Below, in pieces: positions 40,648 through 49,311 of a stretch of DNA of 64,000 nucleotides. Below the pieces are notes generated by a model. It did no database searches and had not been told where the DNA came from. It worked only from the letters and a program-made list of their open reading frames with translations. Each line of letters starts with the position of its first letter. Positions within the stretch are counted from its first letter, which is position 1. The position numbers were made by a program, and so were the translations under genes. Origin of the DNA: Bifidobacterium breve (lineage in GTDB: Bacteria; Actinomycetota; Actinomycetes; Nanopelagicales; Nanopelagicaceae); NCBI GenBank assembly GCA_945890205.1, contig CAMDCL010000001.1, forward strand, positions 62,001 to 126,000. Reading direction: 5' to 3'.

Positions 40648-41175
40648 TTACCAAGCAGCTGCAATCTCATCTCGAGTTAAGTGGAGCAGCTGTGGCAAAA
40701 CCTTCGTCTTACCAATTATCGGCATAAAGTTTGCATCTCCGCTCCATCGAGGCACGACATGTTGGTGGATGTGTGCGGCAACTCCAGCCCCAGAGATTGC
40801 ACCCTGATTCATTCCTAAATTAAAGCCCTCTGGTGATGAAACCTTACGAATAGTTCTCATCGCATGAGATGTAAGTGATGAGATTTCATTTCTCTCCTCA
40901 TCACTCAAATCAGTCAGATCGGCTACATGTCTGAAGGAGCAGACCAAGAGATGTCCTGGGTTATATGGATAAAGATTCATGACTACATAGGAGCTCTTGC
41001 CACGATAAACAATCAGACCCTCTTGATCACTCATTGCAGGAATGTCGCAGAAAGGACATGAGACAGCGTTTCCTTCTAAAGGTCTATTTTCTCCACGCAG
41101 GTAATCCAGACGATGAGGTGCCCACAACCGCTGCCACCCATCGGGCATTCCGGCACCAGTTATCTCGTGGCTCAC
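40648..41175 (-). CDS. HIT family nucleotide-binding protein (Ap4A phosphorylase-like)
   Basis: Histidine triad protein of 175 residues. The triad is AAHIHQHVVPRW, and a Cys pair SCPFCDIP in the N-terminal part probably holds a metal. In M. tuberculosis the gene between thrS and pgsA (Rv2613c, from memory) encodes an Ap4A phosphorylase of this type. The GTG start lies just after thrS with AGGTG 6 bases upstream; an ATG at residue 10 is an alternative. It converges directly on the pseudo-GTPase gene, with no base between the two stops. Confidence 0.88.
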   Translation of the reverse strand: MSHEITGAGMPDGWQRLWAPHRLDYLRGENRPLEGNAVSCPFCDIPAMSDQEGLIVYRGKSSYVVMNLYPYNPGHLLVCSFRHVADLTDLSDEERNEISSLTSHAMRTIRKVSSPEGFNLGMNQGAISGAGVAAHIHQHVVPRWSGDANFMPIIGKTKVLPQLLHLTRDEIAAAW

Positions 41176-41178
41176 CAG

Positions 41179-43167
41179 CTACACCTGAGTTCGTTCAGCG
41201 ACAACCTTCTTAATTTCAGCGATCGCATCAGCTATTGGAATTCCATTCTTCTGTTCGCCGTTGCGATAACGGAAGGAGACCGCTCCTGCCTTTTGATCCT
41301 CTTCACCTGCAATCACCATAAATGGGATCTTTTGCATCTGCGCGTTGCGAACCTTTTTCTGCATCCGATCATCTGATGCATCTAATTCAGCGCGGATACC
41401 AGCCTTGCGCATCTGCGTTATTACATCACCTAAATAATCAGCAAAGGTATCTGCAACTGGGATTCCAACCGCCTGCACAGGAGCTAGCCAGGGCGGAAAA
41501 GCGCCGCTGTAATGCTCCGTCAAAACTCCAAAGAAGCGTTCGATGGAACCAAAAAGTGCGCGATGAATCATCACTGGACGTTGGCGGGTTCCATCCGTTG
41601 CTGAGTATTCAAGTTCAAACCGCGCAGGCAGTTGGAAATCAACTTGGATTGTGGACATCTGCCAGGTGCGACCGATTGCATCCTTTGCTTGCACCGAAAT
41701 CTTTGGGCCGTAGAAAGCCGCTCCACCTTCATCCAGAACCAGTTCAAGTTTTTGCGCCGTCGCAGCTTTGCGAAGTGCATCCGTTGCTTCGGCCCAATCT
41801 GCATCCTCGCCAACAAATTTTTCCTCATTCTTAGTAGACAGTTCGAGGTAAAAATCATTGAGACCGTAATCACGTAGCAGGTTAAGAACAAAGGTAAGTA
41901 GTGAATCGAGTTCACCTACCATCTGCTCTTTAGTGCAGTAAATGTGTGCATCATCTTGGGTAAAACCACGTGCACGCGTAATCCCGTGTAAAACACCAGA
42001 TTTTTCATAACGGTAAACTGTTCCGAATTCAAAGAGCCGAAGTGGAAGTTCACGATAGGAGCGACCACGGGACTTGTAGATCAGATTGTGAAATGGACAG
42101 TTCATCGGCTTCATGTAGTACTGCTGCCCAGCACGTTTTACAGTTCCATCAGCATTTAACTCTTCATCCAAAATCATGGGCGGATACATTCCATCGGCGT
42201 ACCACTGCAAATGACCCGAAGTTTCAAATAATGCCGCTTTTGTTAAATGTGGAGAGTAAACAAACTCGTAATTTTCCTGCTCATGGCGGATGCGTGAGTA
42301 ATCCTCCATCGCACGACGGACGATTCCACCTTTGGGATGGAAAACAGCTAAACCGGAACCAATCTCTTCTGGGAATGAGAAAAGATCTAGTTCTGTTCCT
42401 AAGCGACGGTGATCTCGCTTCTCCGCTTCAGCTAGAAGCTCAAGATAAGCGTTGAGTTCATCTTGTGATGGCCATGCAGTTCCGTAAATTCGCTGCAGCA
42501 TTGGGTTCTTTTCAGATCCACGCCAATATGCCGCCGCTGTGCGCATTAATTTAAAGGCTGGTATCTGCTTAGTAGATGGAAGGTGCGGACCACGACATAA
42601 ATCGCTCCATACCGGGTTCCCATCGCGACCTAAGTTGTCATAAATGGTTAGCTCGGATCCACCCACTTCTACAGATGCTTCTTCGCCTGCTGGACCTTTA
42701 ATTCCAATCAATTCACATTTAAATGGTTCGTGTGCCAACTCTTTTAGAGCCTGCGCCTCGGTAGTAACACGACGACGAAAACGTTGGCCCTCTTTGATGA
42801 TTTTGCGCATCGCACTTTCAATCTTTACCAAGTCATCTGGATTAAAAGTGTTCTCTGGGTCAAAGTCGTAATAGAAACCATCTTTAATCGGAGGGCCAAT
42901 ACCAAGACGGGTGTTTGCATAAACCTCTTGCACCGCTTGTGCCATGACATGTGCGGTCGAGTGGCGCAGAACCGCTAAACCATCTTGCGATGTAATCGTC
43001 ACAGACTCAACAACATCACCCTCAGCCAGCTCAGTCCATAAATCTCTTAATAAACCATTGACGCGGCATACAACTACATCTTTATTCTCGGCAAAAATAT
43101 GGGTCGGCCGTTGATCTGCTGCTACCTGTTGGGCAACGCCATCAACTGTGATCGAGATCTGAGCCAT
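41179..43167 (-). CDS. thrS: Threonyl-tRNA synthetase
   Basis: Class II synthetase of 662 residues. Domains in order: TGS at the N-terminus, editing domain with [13 protein letters not shown] (about 65-78), catalytic core with zinc ligands in KPMNCPFHN and [11 protein letters not shown] (here [14 protein letters not shown]), [11 protein letters not shown] as motif 3, and a C-terminal anticodon domain. It lies 4 bases after pabC and is followed by the HIT gene. Confidence 0.96.
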   Translation of the reverse strand: MAQISITVDGVAQQVAADQRPTHIFAENKDVVVCRVNGLLRDLWTELAEGDVVESVTITSQDGLAVLRHSTAHVMAQAVQEVYANTRLGIGPPIKDGFYYDFDPENTFNPDDLVKIESAMRKIIKEGQRFRRRVTTEAQALKELAHEPFKCELIGIKGPAGEEASVEVGGSELTIYDNLGRDGNPVWSDLCRGPHLPSTKQIPAFKLMRTAAAYWRGSEKNPMLQRIYGTAWPSQDELNAYLELLAEAEKRDHRRLGTELDLFSFPEEIGSGLAVFHPKGGIVRRAMEDYSRIRHEQENYEFVYSPHLTKAALFETSGHLQWYADGMYPPMILDEELNADGTVKRAGQQYYMKPMNCPFHNLIYKSRGRSYRELPLRLFEFGTVYRYEKSGVLHGITRARGFTQDDAHIYCTKEQMVGELDSLLTFVLNLLRDYGLNDFYLELSTKNEEKFVGEDADWAEATDALRKAATAQKLELVLDEGGAAFYGPKISVQAKDAIGRTWQMSTIQVDFQLPARFELEYSATDGTRQRPVMIHRALFGSIERFFGVLTEHYSGAFPPWLAPVQAVGIPVADTFADYLGDVITQMRKAGIRAELDASDDRMQKKVRNAQMQKIPFMVIAGEEDQKAGAVSFRYRNGEQKNGIPIADAIAEIKKVVAERTQV

Positions 43168-43171
43168 GTGG

Positions 43172-43930
43172 CTAGCCTACCGAAGTCCGTAGCGCCATCG
43201 CTTCAATTTCTGCACCAAATTCAGGTGATTGCTCCAGCAACCTTCCATCGATAGATAAGACGGGTTGTGCTACACGAAGACTGCTTAATAGAAATGCTGA
43301 CTCGACCTTCGAAAGATCTGCCAACTCAATACTTTTTACAGCGACACCGCAGTACTCAACTACTAAAGCTCGCATAACTCCAGCAAGAACTCCATCACTT
43401 ATGGGTGGGGTCAACCACTTTCCATCTATCTTGAAAAGCAGGTTAGTAACCGATCCCTCGGATACTCTGCCGAACTCATTGATAATGATCGCCTCGTCGA
43501 AACCTTGAGCCTTTACAGAGTTCAAAATATCCAACCTATGTGTGTATGGATAGCTCTTTACAGGTTGGCCGGCTACAGATATTTGGCTACTAAGAATTGC
43601 AAGTGAAGCGGGTTGGTGTAATGGCGTGTACGGCAGGTGGACCGCTGACCAATCTCCATCATTTCCAAAGGAGATTCGCAGTAATCCGTTCGGGAATTTT
43701 TCAGTTTTACAAAGAAGTGCCACGCCAGCGCGTACCGCATCCTCGCTGGCGATGGAAAATCCTAACTGTCGCGAACTTGTAACCGCTCGGCGCATATGTC
43801 GAGACAGCGCCCACGGCGAGTTATCAACGGTCTTGATTGTCTCAAATACTCCAGAGCCCTTCATCCATCCCTTGTCATCGCATTGACTATCTTTGAGATC
43901 TATTAAGGCCCCGTTGTAAATCACCTTCAT
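43172..43930 (-). CDS. pabC: Aminodeoxychorismate lyase, class IV aminotransferase fold
   Basis: PLP enzyme that releases pyruvate from aminodeoxychorismate to give p-aminobenzoate for folate. The 252-residue protein has Lys125 (in GQPVKSY) at the position of the E. coli PabC catalytic lysine: the spacing to DEA is the same 20 residues. Other fold-type IV signs are [13 protein letters not shown] and [14 protein letters not shown]. The neighbouring pabB supports PabC over a D-amino acid or branched-chain aminotransferase. Confidence 0.85.
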   Translation of the reverse strand: MKVIYNGALIDLKDSQCDDKGWMKGSGVFETIKTVDNSPWALSRHMRRAVTSSRQLGFSIASEDAVRAGVALLCKTEKFPNGLLRISFGNDGDWSAVHLPYTPLHQPASLAILSSQISVAGQPVKSYPYTHRLDILNSVKAQGFDEAIIINEFGRVSEGSVTNLLFKIDGKWLTPPISDGVLAGVMRALVVEYCGVAVKSIELADLSKVESAFLLSSLRVAQPVLSIDGRLLEQSPEFGAEIEAMALRTSVG

Positions 43931-44919
43931 TACTGTTGCCCTGCAGCGATCTTGATCAGACGGGAGGCCTTCAGTTCAGTCTCCTCCCACTCACTCTGCG
44001 AACTACTGCTAAATGTGATTCCAGCACCAGTCCCAAAATTTACTTTCTCATCTCTCCAAAAAATACGAATAGCAACTGATAGCTCAGCTTTATCTCCCTG
44101 AACCCAACCTAAAATGCCACAGTAAGGTCCGCGTGGTTTTTCATTGTCAGAGATCGTTGACAGTGCAGATGATTTTGGTGCACCGCTGACTGAACCGGGA
44201 GGCGAAACCGCCTTAAAGATTTCTTTCCAGCTGATTCCTTCAATCAGATCCCCTTCAACATCTGAAACTAAATGCTGTAGCCCTGGATGATCCTGACTAT
44301 AAAGAAGTTGTGTCACCTCTACCGAACCGCTTTGACAGATCATCCCCAAATCATTTCTCATCAGATCAACGATCATGATGTTCTCTGATCGATCCTTGTC
44401 GCCAAAGTTACTGGTGCCCAAGGTTTGCGTGCCCTTGATTGGTGAGGTTTTTACTCTCTTTCCTGCGCGCTGCAGAAAAAGTTCTGGAGATGCAGAGGCG
44501 ATGTTTATCCCTGGGATCTCAAGATAACTAGCCCATGGTGCGGGGTTTTTCTCAAGTATGTGTGAGAAAAGTCCACGCAGCGTTTGATTGCTGTTCTCAA
44601 CCGATAACTGTCTGCAGGCATTAACTTGATAAACCCAGCCTTGAGCGATCAATTCTCGAACTCTGTCGACATAAGAAATGTAGCCCTCTTTGTCGGGAAG
44701 GCTTTTCCAAACACCTTCTATGGGCTTCCAGGTAGCAGATGGAAAGTTGGTGCTCACTACCGATGCAAACTTTGCTGCGGTGAACTCACCTTCAAAGGTT
44801 GTAGAGATCGCCCAAAACCCACCATCATCAAGGCAGGAAGGATCATGTGATATCTCTAGTAACTGCGTTGCTAAACGACCCCCCATCCAAAAAATGGGTT
44901 CTACCTCGGCGTATTCCAC
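43930..44919 (-). CDS. pabB: Aminodeoxychorismate synthase component I
   Basis: Converts chorismate and ammonia to aminodeoxychorismate. The chorismate-binding domain carries SPIKGTQTL; the PIKGT lysine marks PabB, while anthranilate synthases have PIAGT. Other motifs are DLMRNDLG, VSPPGSVSGAPK and GPYCGILGW. At 329 residues it is short, having lost much of the N-terminal TrpE-like domain. The glutaminase partner (pabA/trpG) is not in the window. The GTG start at 44919 faces the tRNA cluster; the stop overlaps pabC by one base. Confidence 0.9.
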   Translation of the reverse strand: MEYAEVEPIFWMGGRLATQLLEISHDPSCLDDGGFWAISTTFEGEFTAAKFASVVSTNFPSATWKPIEGVWKSLPDKEGYISYVDRVRELIAQGWVYQVNACRQLSVENSNQTLRGLFSHILEKNPAPWASYLEIPGINIASASPELFLQRAGKRVKTSPIKGTQTLGTSNFGDKDRSENIMIVDLMRNDLGMICQSGSVEVTQLLYSQDHPGLQHLVSDVEGDLIEGISWKEIFKAVSPPGSVSGAPKSSALSTISDNEKPRGPYCGILGWVQGDKAELSVAIRIFWRDEKVNFGTGAGITFSSSSQSEWEETELKASRLIKIAAGQQ

Positions 44920-44947
44920 GAGGTAACGCTAACCAATCCCCTCCACT

Positions 44948-44977
44948 TTGGCGCTTACGGCTCTCCTGCGATAGATT
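44948..44977 (+). promoter_or_regulatory. Candidate promoter of tRNA-Gly
   Basis: TTGGCG (44948-44953) and TAGATT (44972-44977) are 18 bases apart, with tRNA-Gly starting 11 bases after the -10 box. Pattern match only. Confidence 0.45.
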
Positions 44978-44987
44978 TGCCCTCCTC

Positions 44988-45060
44988 GCGGACGTAGCGC
45001 AGTTGGTAGCGCGGAACCTTGCCAAGGTTCAGGTCGCCGGTTCGAACCCGGTCGTCCGCT
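44988..45060 (+). tRNA. tRNA-Gly (anticodon GCC)
   Basis: The acceptor stem GCGGACG pairs with CGTCCGC, followed by discriminator T. The anticodon stem GAACC/GGTTC encloses TTGCCAA, giving anticodon GCC. The T arm CCGGTTCGAACCCGG is standard. CCA is not encoded. Confidence 0.95.
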
Positions 45061-45089
45061 CTGATACTCGCCGTTTAGATTGAACTCTC

Positions 45090-45118
45090 TTGGAAGGTTT
45101 TAATCTAGCGGCGATATT
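45090..45118 (+). promoter_or_regulatory. Candidate promoter of tRNA-Cys
   Basis: TTGGAA (45090-45095) and GATATT (45113-45118) are 17 bases apart, five bases before the tRNA-Cys 5' end. Co-transcription with tRNA-Gly, 63 bases upstream, is also possible. Confidence 0.35.
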
Positions 45119-45123
45119 TGTAT

Positions 45124-45194
45124 GGTCGGGTGGCCGAGAGGCGAGGCAAGGGACTGCAAATCCCTCTACACGGGTTCAAATCCCGTCCCGACCT
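45124..45194 (+). tRNA. tRNA-Cys (anticodon GCA)
   Basis: The acceptor GGTCGGG pairs with CCCGACC, discriminator T. The anticodon loop CTGCAAA between GGGA/TCCC gives GCA. The D arm resembles that of long-arm tRNAs but the variable loop is short, so Cys is right. The three bases after the discriminator happen to read CCA (45195-45197), so CCA may be encoded. Confidence 0.94.
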
Positions 45195-45230
45195 CCACTT
45201 TTGATTCACGCTAAATAAGAGGGATGCACC

Positions 45231-45575
45231 ATGATCGATGAAGCTTCAAACAGACCATGGGGTCGCTATGAGGTTTTGCAAGAGTCGCTCACTCACAAAG
45301 TTAAATGCATCTATGTAAAACCTAACTCAAGGCTTTCATATCAACGACATCAAAAAAGAGCAGAGCACTGGTTCATAGTTTCGGGAGTAGCAACCGTGAC
45401 TCTCAACGGAGAGGTATTTACACGAAACTCTGGTGAAACCGTTGATGTAGGAGTCGGAGATCTGCACAGAATTGCTAACCAAGGATCAAGTGAGCTGGTT
45501 TTTATTGAGGTTCAAACAGGAAGCTACTTTGGAGAAGATGATATTGAGCGTATTGAGGATGATTACTCACGTTAA
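45231..45575 (+). CDS. Cupin, mannose-6-phosphate isomerase type II family
   Basis: A single cupin barrel of 114 residues matching the C-terminal isomerase domain of ManC/type II phosphomannose isomerases: RPWGRYEVL, the metal-binding RHQKRAEHWFIVSG, then GDLHRIANQG and IEVQTGSYFGEDDIERIEDDY. Metal ligands are the two His and Glu of the first motif and the His of the second. It has no pyrophosphorylase domain. Mannose 6-phosphate would feed GDP-mannose, the donor for PimA, but this link is inference. GAGGG precedes the ATG. The gene sits between tRNA-Cys and tRNA-Val. Confidence 0.88.
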   Translation: MIDEASNRPWGRYEVLQESLTHKVKCIYVKPNSRLSYQRHQKRAEHWFIVSGVATVTLNGEVFTRNSGETVDVGVGDLHRIANQGSSELVFIEVQTGSYFGEDDIERIEDDYSR

Positions 45576-45591
45576 ATGACTGATGTATAGT
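45563..45591 (+). promoter_or_regulatory. Candidate promoter of tRNA-Val
   Basis: A good -10 box TATAGT (45586-45591) lies 11 bases before tRNA-Val, with a weak -35 TTACTC (45563-45568) at 17-base spacing inside the end of the cupin gene. Confidence 0.4.
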
Positions 45592-45602
45592 TCTCACACC
45601 TA

Positions 45603-45674
45603 GGACGATTGGCTCAGCGGTAGAGCACCACATTGACATTGTGGGGGTCACTGGTTCGATCCCAGTATCGTCCA
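45603..45674 (+). tRNA. tRNA-Val (anticodon GAC)
   Basis: The acceptor GGACGAT pairs with ATCGTCC, discriminator A. The anticodon stem CCACA/TGTGG encloses a loop with GAC. The T arm is CTGGTTCGATCCCAG. CCA is not encoded. Confidence 0.94.
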
Positions 45675-45787
45675 CTTCGATTAGATATCCTTCAAAAGAT
45701 TAGATTTGGCTCACATTGAGTGATCTAACCCCTCAGTAACACAAAGTCTACTCGCCAGTTCGGCATAGCCCTCTTTACAGTTAATAC

Positions 45788-47212
45788 ATGCCTTCACCCA
45801 ACTCATATCCCACCATCATTCAAGGTGGCATGGGTATCGCTGTCTCTTCATGGCAGTTGGCAAAAGAGGTATCGATAGCCGGTGAACTTGGCGTTATTTC
45901 AGGTACTGCGATTGATTCAGTTGTAGCAAGGCGTTTACAAGATGGCGACCCAACGGGTGACATACGTCGAGCCATGGCAGCCTTTCCAAATCAAGAAACT
46001 ATCAAGGAAATTTTGAATAGATTCTTTATCGAAGGTGGTCGTGAAGCGGGTAAGCCTTACCTAGATGTACCGAAGCTAAGTATTAAAGGAAATCTCTTCT
46101 CCAACAATCTTTTAGCTGTCGCAAGTTTTGTTGAAGTGTGGCTAGCAAAAGAGGGCCATACCGGGATAATTGGTATGAACATTCTCGAAAAGATTCAACT
46201 GGCGATCCCTGCTCAGCTATACGGAGCGATGTTGGCAGATGTTGATTACATCCTGATAGGTGCGGGTATTCCAGCCCAGGTTCCGCAATTACTCAATGAA
46301 ATTTCGCTAGGTAATAAGGTAGCAATGAAGGTTGATGTGGCAGATACCAAGGAAAAGCATTACCTGCACTTTGATCCGCGCTCTCTTGGTATAGAAAACT
46401 TTCCAACAAAACGCCCACTGTTTCTAGCAATCGTCACCTCGCACGCACTTGTTGCATACCTTAATAAAGATGAAGAAACTAAACCTGATGGTTATGTTAT
46501 TGAATACCACGTAGCAGGAGGACACAACGCTCCCCCTCGTGCCAAGAACCATGTTAACGAAGAGGGCGAGGCGGTATACAACGAGTTAGATACCCCCAAC
46601 CTAGAAAAGATTTTCGCTTCAGGTTCACCTTTTTGGCTAGCTGGCGGATATGCAACACCTAGCAAAGTTAGAGAGGCGCTCTCCTTTGGAGCCCAAGGAG
46701 TTCAAGTTGGATCACTCTTTGCACTGGCGCAGGAATCAGGATTCACCGACGAAAATAGATCTTCAATTTTGCAATCACTTGCAGATCCCAGCATGCGGGT
46801 GATGACCGATGCGAGTGCATCTCCAACAGGTTTTCCATTCAAGGTGATTCAGAATAATCAAACCCTTTCAAATGATAATTTGTATAAGGAGCGAACAAGA
46901 ATCTGCGACTTAGGGTATTTGCGCACCATGTTCCAGCGAGAAAAGGGCGGGATTGGCTATCGCTGTCCAGCCGAACCCCTGGATAACTATGAGTTTAAAA
47001 ATGGCGAGGTTGATCAAGCTCAGGGTTCTAAATGTTTGTGCAACGCATTGATGGCCGACATCGGATTAGGCCAAACCAGACCTGATGGTCGAATTGAAAT
47101 ATCACTTCTTACATTTGGTTCAGATCTTGAAGGTCCACGCGCACTTCGTGCATTACATCCAGAAGGCTGGAACGCTATGCAGGCCTTAAATTTCCTCAAA
47201 TCAGCTATCTAG
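45788..47212 (+). CDS. Nitronate monooxygenase-like FMN protein with Cys-bearing C-terminal region
   Basis: A 474-residue protein. The first 370 residues follow the nitronate monooxygenase/2-nitropropane dioxygenase TIM barrel: IIQGGMGIAVSSWQLA, GIIGMNILEKI, VDYILIGAGIPAQ, EYHVAGGHNAPP (substrate-base His region), FWLAGGYATPSKVREAL and GAQGVQVGSLFALAQESG. The last hundred residues are outside the usual fold and contain Cys393, Cys416 and Cys418 (RCPAEP, KCLCNAL). The true substrate is not clear. The lysE-type gene follows after 13 bases. Confidence 0.78.
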   Translation: MPSPNSYPTIIQGGMGIAVSSWQLAKEVSIAGELGVISGTAIDSVVARRLQDGDPTGDIRRAMAAFPNQETIKEILNRFFIEGGREAGKPYLDVPKLSIKGNLFSNNLLAVASFVEVWLAKEGHTGIIGMNILEKIQLAIPAQLYGAMLADVDYILIGAGIPAQVPQLLNEISLGNKVAMKVDVADTKEKHYLHFDPRSLGIENFPTKRPLFLAIVTSHALVAYLNKDEETKPDGYVIEYHVAGGHNAPPRAKNHVNEEGEAVYNELDTPNLEKIFASGSPFWLAGGYATPSKVREALSFGAQGVQVGSLFALAQESGFTDENRSSILQSLADPSMRVMTDASASPTGFPFKVIQNNQTLSNDNLYKERTRICDLGYLRTMFQREKGGIGYRCPAEPLDNYEFKNGEVDQAQGSKCLCNALMADIGLGQTRPDGRIEISLLTFGSDLEGPRALRALHPEGWNAMQALNFLKSAI

Positions 47213-47225
47213 TAACCTTTCTTTT

Positions 47226-47852
47226 GTGTCGCAACTGATAAGCAATCTGCCCTCATTTGCTCTGACGACACTTTTACTTGTGATGGTCCCGGGTCAAGGT
47301 GTCGCGATGGTGTTGCGCCAATCAATTATGGGAGGCCCGACCGCCGCCCTTCTCTCATCACTTGGAAATTGCATGGGTATCTTGATTTGGAGCATTTCAA
47401 GTGCCATTGGATTATCGGCAATCTTTAAAGAATCAGAAAGAGCGTATTCAATTCTTAAATGGAGTGGAGTTGTTTTCTTAACATCTATCTCTTTACAAAC
47501 CTTTGTCTCTCTACGCCAAGAATTCGGTAGGTTTGATCTGGAAAGTGCAGTCACCACTTCTTCTTGGGGATCATTCCGATTAGGACTAGTGACCAATTTA
47601 ACCAATGCAAAAGCTGCGGTGTACGCGGTTGCTTTCATTCCGGCATTTATTCCCAAAGATGCATCTCTGGGTGCTGGAATCATCCTGCTGGGCGCTGTAT
47701 GGGCAACAATTTCTATCCTGTGGAATATAGGACTGATCTGGACTGTGAAACGCTCCTCCATCTTCATTCAAAGGCCCAAGGTGCGTAGATCTCTTACCGC
47801 AATATCTGCTGTAGGAATTTTGGGCATAGCTATCGGGCTAGCTTTTTCCTAA
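47226..47852 (+). CDS. LysE/RhtB family exporter
   Basis: A 208-residue membrane protein with about six helices. The N-terminal MVPGQGVAMVLRQSIMGGPTAALLSSLGNCMG matches the LysE/RhtB signature, usually PGP with GR, here PGQ. LGLVTNLTNAKAAVYAVAFIP matches the second block. The family exports amino acids and related metabolites; the substrate is unknown. The start is a GTG at 47226, 13 bases after the preceding gene, so they are probably co-transcribed. Confidence 0.85.
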   Translation: MSQLISNLPSFALTTLLLVMVPGQGVAMVLRQSIMGGPTAALLSSLGNCMGILIWSISSAIGLSAIFKESERAYSILKWSGVVFLTSISLQTFVSLRQEFGRFDLESAVTTSSWGSFRLGLVTNLTNAKAAVYAVAFIPAFIPKDASLGAGIILLGAVWATISILWNIGLIWTVKRSSIFIQRPKVRRSLTAISAVGILGIAIGLAFS

Positions 47853-47854
47853 AA

Positions 47855-48625
47855 CTACTTGGTGAGTGATTCAATAAATGTCAAAGAGTTTTGGAAGATT
47901 AACTCTTGGTCATAATCCATGGTTGCAACATGGTAGCTATTTACTAATTCAATTCGTGCCTTATAGCTAGAACCAATTTCACTTAAAATTATCTCGGTAT
48001 TGGTCACTGGCAATGTGTGATCCTCGACAGAGTGAAAGAGTTGAACAGGGATAGTTACATTCTTGAGATTGCGCCTAGTAACTCGCAACATCTTAAGCAG
48101 TTGATGAATACCTCTAGTCGGAAGAGCGTCATAACCCCATTCGGTGATTCCAGGGCGTTTAATGTCATCACCCACACTGGTGCGCATCTTCTGAAATCTG
48201 GATAAGAAAAAGGCTAACTCCGCTGGAACACCTTTTACATGGATCATCGGATTTACCAATACCAAACCAGTGATCGAATCATTGTGGGAGGCAGCTACAT
48301 TTAAAATAGTTCCGCCACCCATTGATAGTCCGATTAAGAAGATTACATCGCAACTTGTTCGTAGTTGGTTTAACTCATACTCAACTTTGGATGGCCACTC
48401 TTGCCATTTGACCTTATTGAGATCTTCAGGGACAGTTCCATGCCCCGGAAGCAATGGGACACGAACTGTGTACCCCTTTGAATGCAGGAACTCTCCCCAA
48501 GGTCTCATCGATGCCGGAGAGCCGGTAAATCCATGCACAAGTAGAACTCCGATATGTGCATTTTCTCCTGTACCTGATGCCGCCCAATCCTGTAACCAGC
48601 CTGCAGGTGCGCCTGTGATAGCCAT
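47855..48625 (-). CDS. Alpha/beta hydrolase, carboxylesterase/monoacylglycerol lipase type
   Basis: A serine hydrolase of 256 residues from the ATG at 48625. The oxyanion strand is LLVHGFTGSPASM, the nucleophile elbow GLSMGGG, the Asp probably in HSVEDHTLP and the His in NSYHVATMD. The pattern resembles Est30-type carboxylesterases. Substrate unknown. A longer frame starts 13 codons earlier at 48664, but it would overlap the divergent exonuclease start. Confidence 0.85.
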   Translation of the reverse strand: MAITGAPAGWLQDWAASGTGENAHIGVLLVHGFTGSPASMRPWGEFLHSKGYTVRVPLLPGHGTVPEDLNKVKWQEWPSKVEYELNQLRTSCDVIFLIGLSMGGGTILNVAASHNDSITGLVLVNPMIHVKGVPAELAFFLSRFQKMRTSVGDDIKRPGITEWGYDALPTRGIHQLLKMLRVTRRNLKNVTIPVQLFHSVEDHTLPVTNTEIILSEIGSSYKARIELVNSYHVATMDYDQELIFQNSLTFIESLTK

Positions 48626-48648
48626 ATGAAAAGAATACGACCGATGCA

Positions 48649-49311
48649 ATGTCAGAGCAATCACATACGATTAATCACATGTCTGAGGTCGCAGAGCGAG
48701 ATCTTCATGAAACTACCTTTGCCGTCCTTGATCTTGAAACATCGGGTGGCTCTGTCCGATTAGGAGCGGGCATTACCGAGATTGGTGTAGTGAAGGTGCG
48801 AGGAGGAAAAATCCTCGGTACCTTTGAAAGTTTTGTAGATCCTGGCCATCCTCTTCCACACTTCATTACTGAGTTGACTGGGATCACAGATGAGATGTTG
48901 ATCTCGGCACCCTTTATCGATGAGATTCTTCCTTCCCTCTTTGAGTTTTTAGGAAGTTCTGAAGAAACGGTAGTAGTTGCACATAATTCTCCATTTGACC
49001 TGAGTTTTCTGAAAGCTGCATCTGTAACACATCAAATCCCCTGGCCCAATTATCGAACTATTGATACCGCTCGATTGGCTCGCGCAATTCTTGACAGAGA
49101 TGAGATCATCAACTGCAAATTATCAACCTTGGCGCAGTTCTTTGGTGCAACTACATCACCTAGCCATCGGGCCTTAGATGATGCAAAAGCAACGGTTGAT
49201 GTTTTGCATGGCTTAATCGAAAGGTTGGCTGGCTTTGATATTTACAACTTTGAACAGATGCGCAACTTCCCATCTAAGAAGAGAAGATCTAAACGCCTAA
49301 TCGCTGAGTAA
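48649..49311 (+). CDS. DnaQ-type 3'-5' exonuclease (DEDD family)
   Basis: A 220-residue protein with the DEDDh exonuclease motifs: Exo I AVLDLETSG, Exo II VVAHNSPFDLSFL, Exo III SHRALDDAKAT. In Mycobacterium the gene beside trpD (Rv2191, from memory) joins such a domain to a UvrC-like GIY-YIG nuclease. Here the protein stops after the exonuclease domain with a basic tail (PSKKRRSKRL). The start is the ATG at 48649 or the ATG at 48679. Its 3' end overlaps trpD tail to tail by 23 bases. Confidence 0.88.
   Translation: MSEQSHTINHMSEVAERDLHETTFAVLDLETSGGSVRLGAGITEIGVVKVRGGKILGTFESFVDPGHPLPHFITELTGITDEMLISAPFIDEILPSLFEFLGSSEETVVVAHNSPFDLSFLKAASVTHQIPWPNYRTIDTARLARAILDRDEIINCKLSTLAQFFGATTSPSHRALDDAKATVDVLHGLIERLAGFDIYNFEQMRNFPSKKRRSKRLIAE

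Noticed and set aside
43930-44919. Anthranilate synthase component I (trpE)
   Set aside because: The motif is PIKGT, with the lysine of aminodeoxychorismate synthase, and pabC follows directly.
45124-45194. tRNA-Leu or tRNA-Ser, suggested by the GGTGGCCGAG D arm
   Set aside because: The variable loop is short and the anticodon loop reads CTGCAAA (GCA), so it is tRNA-Cys.
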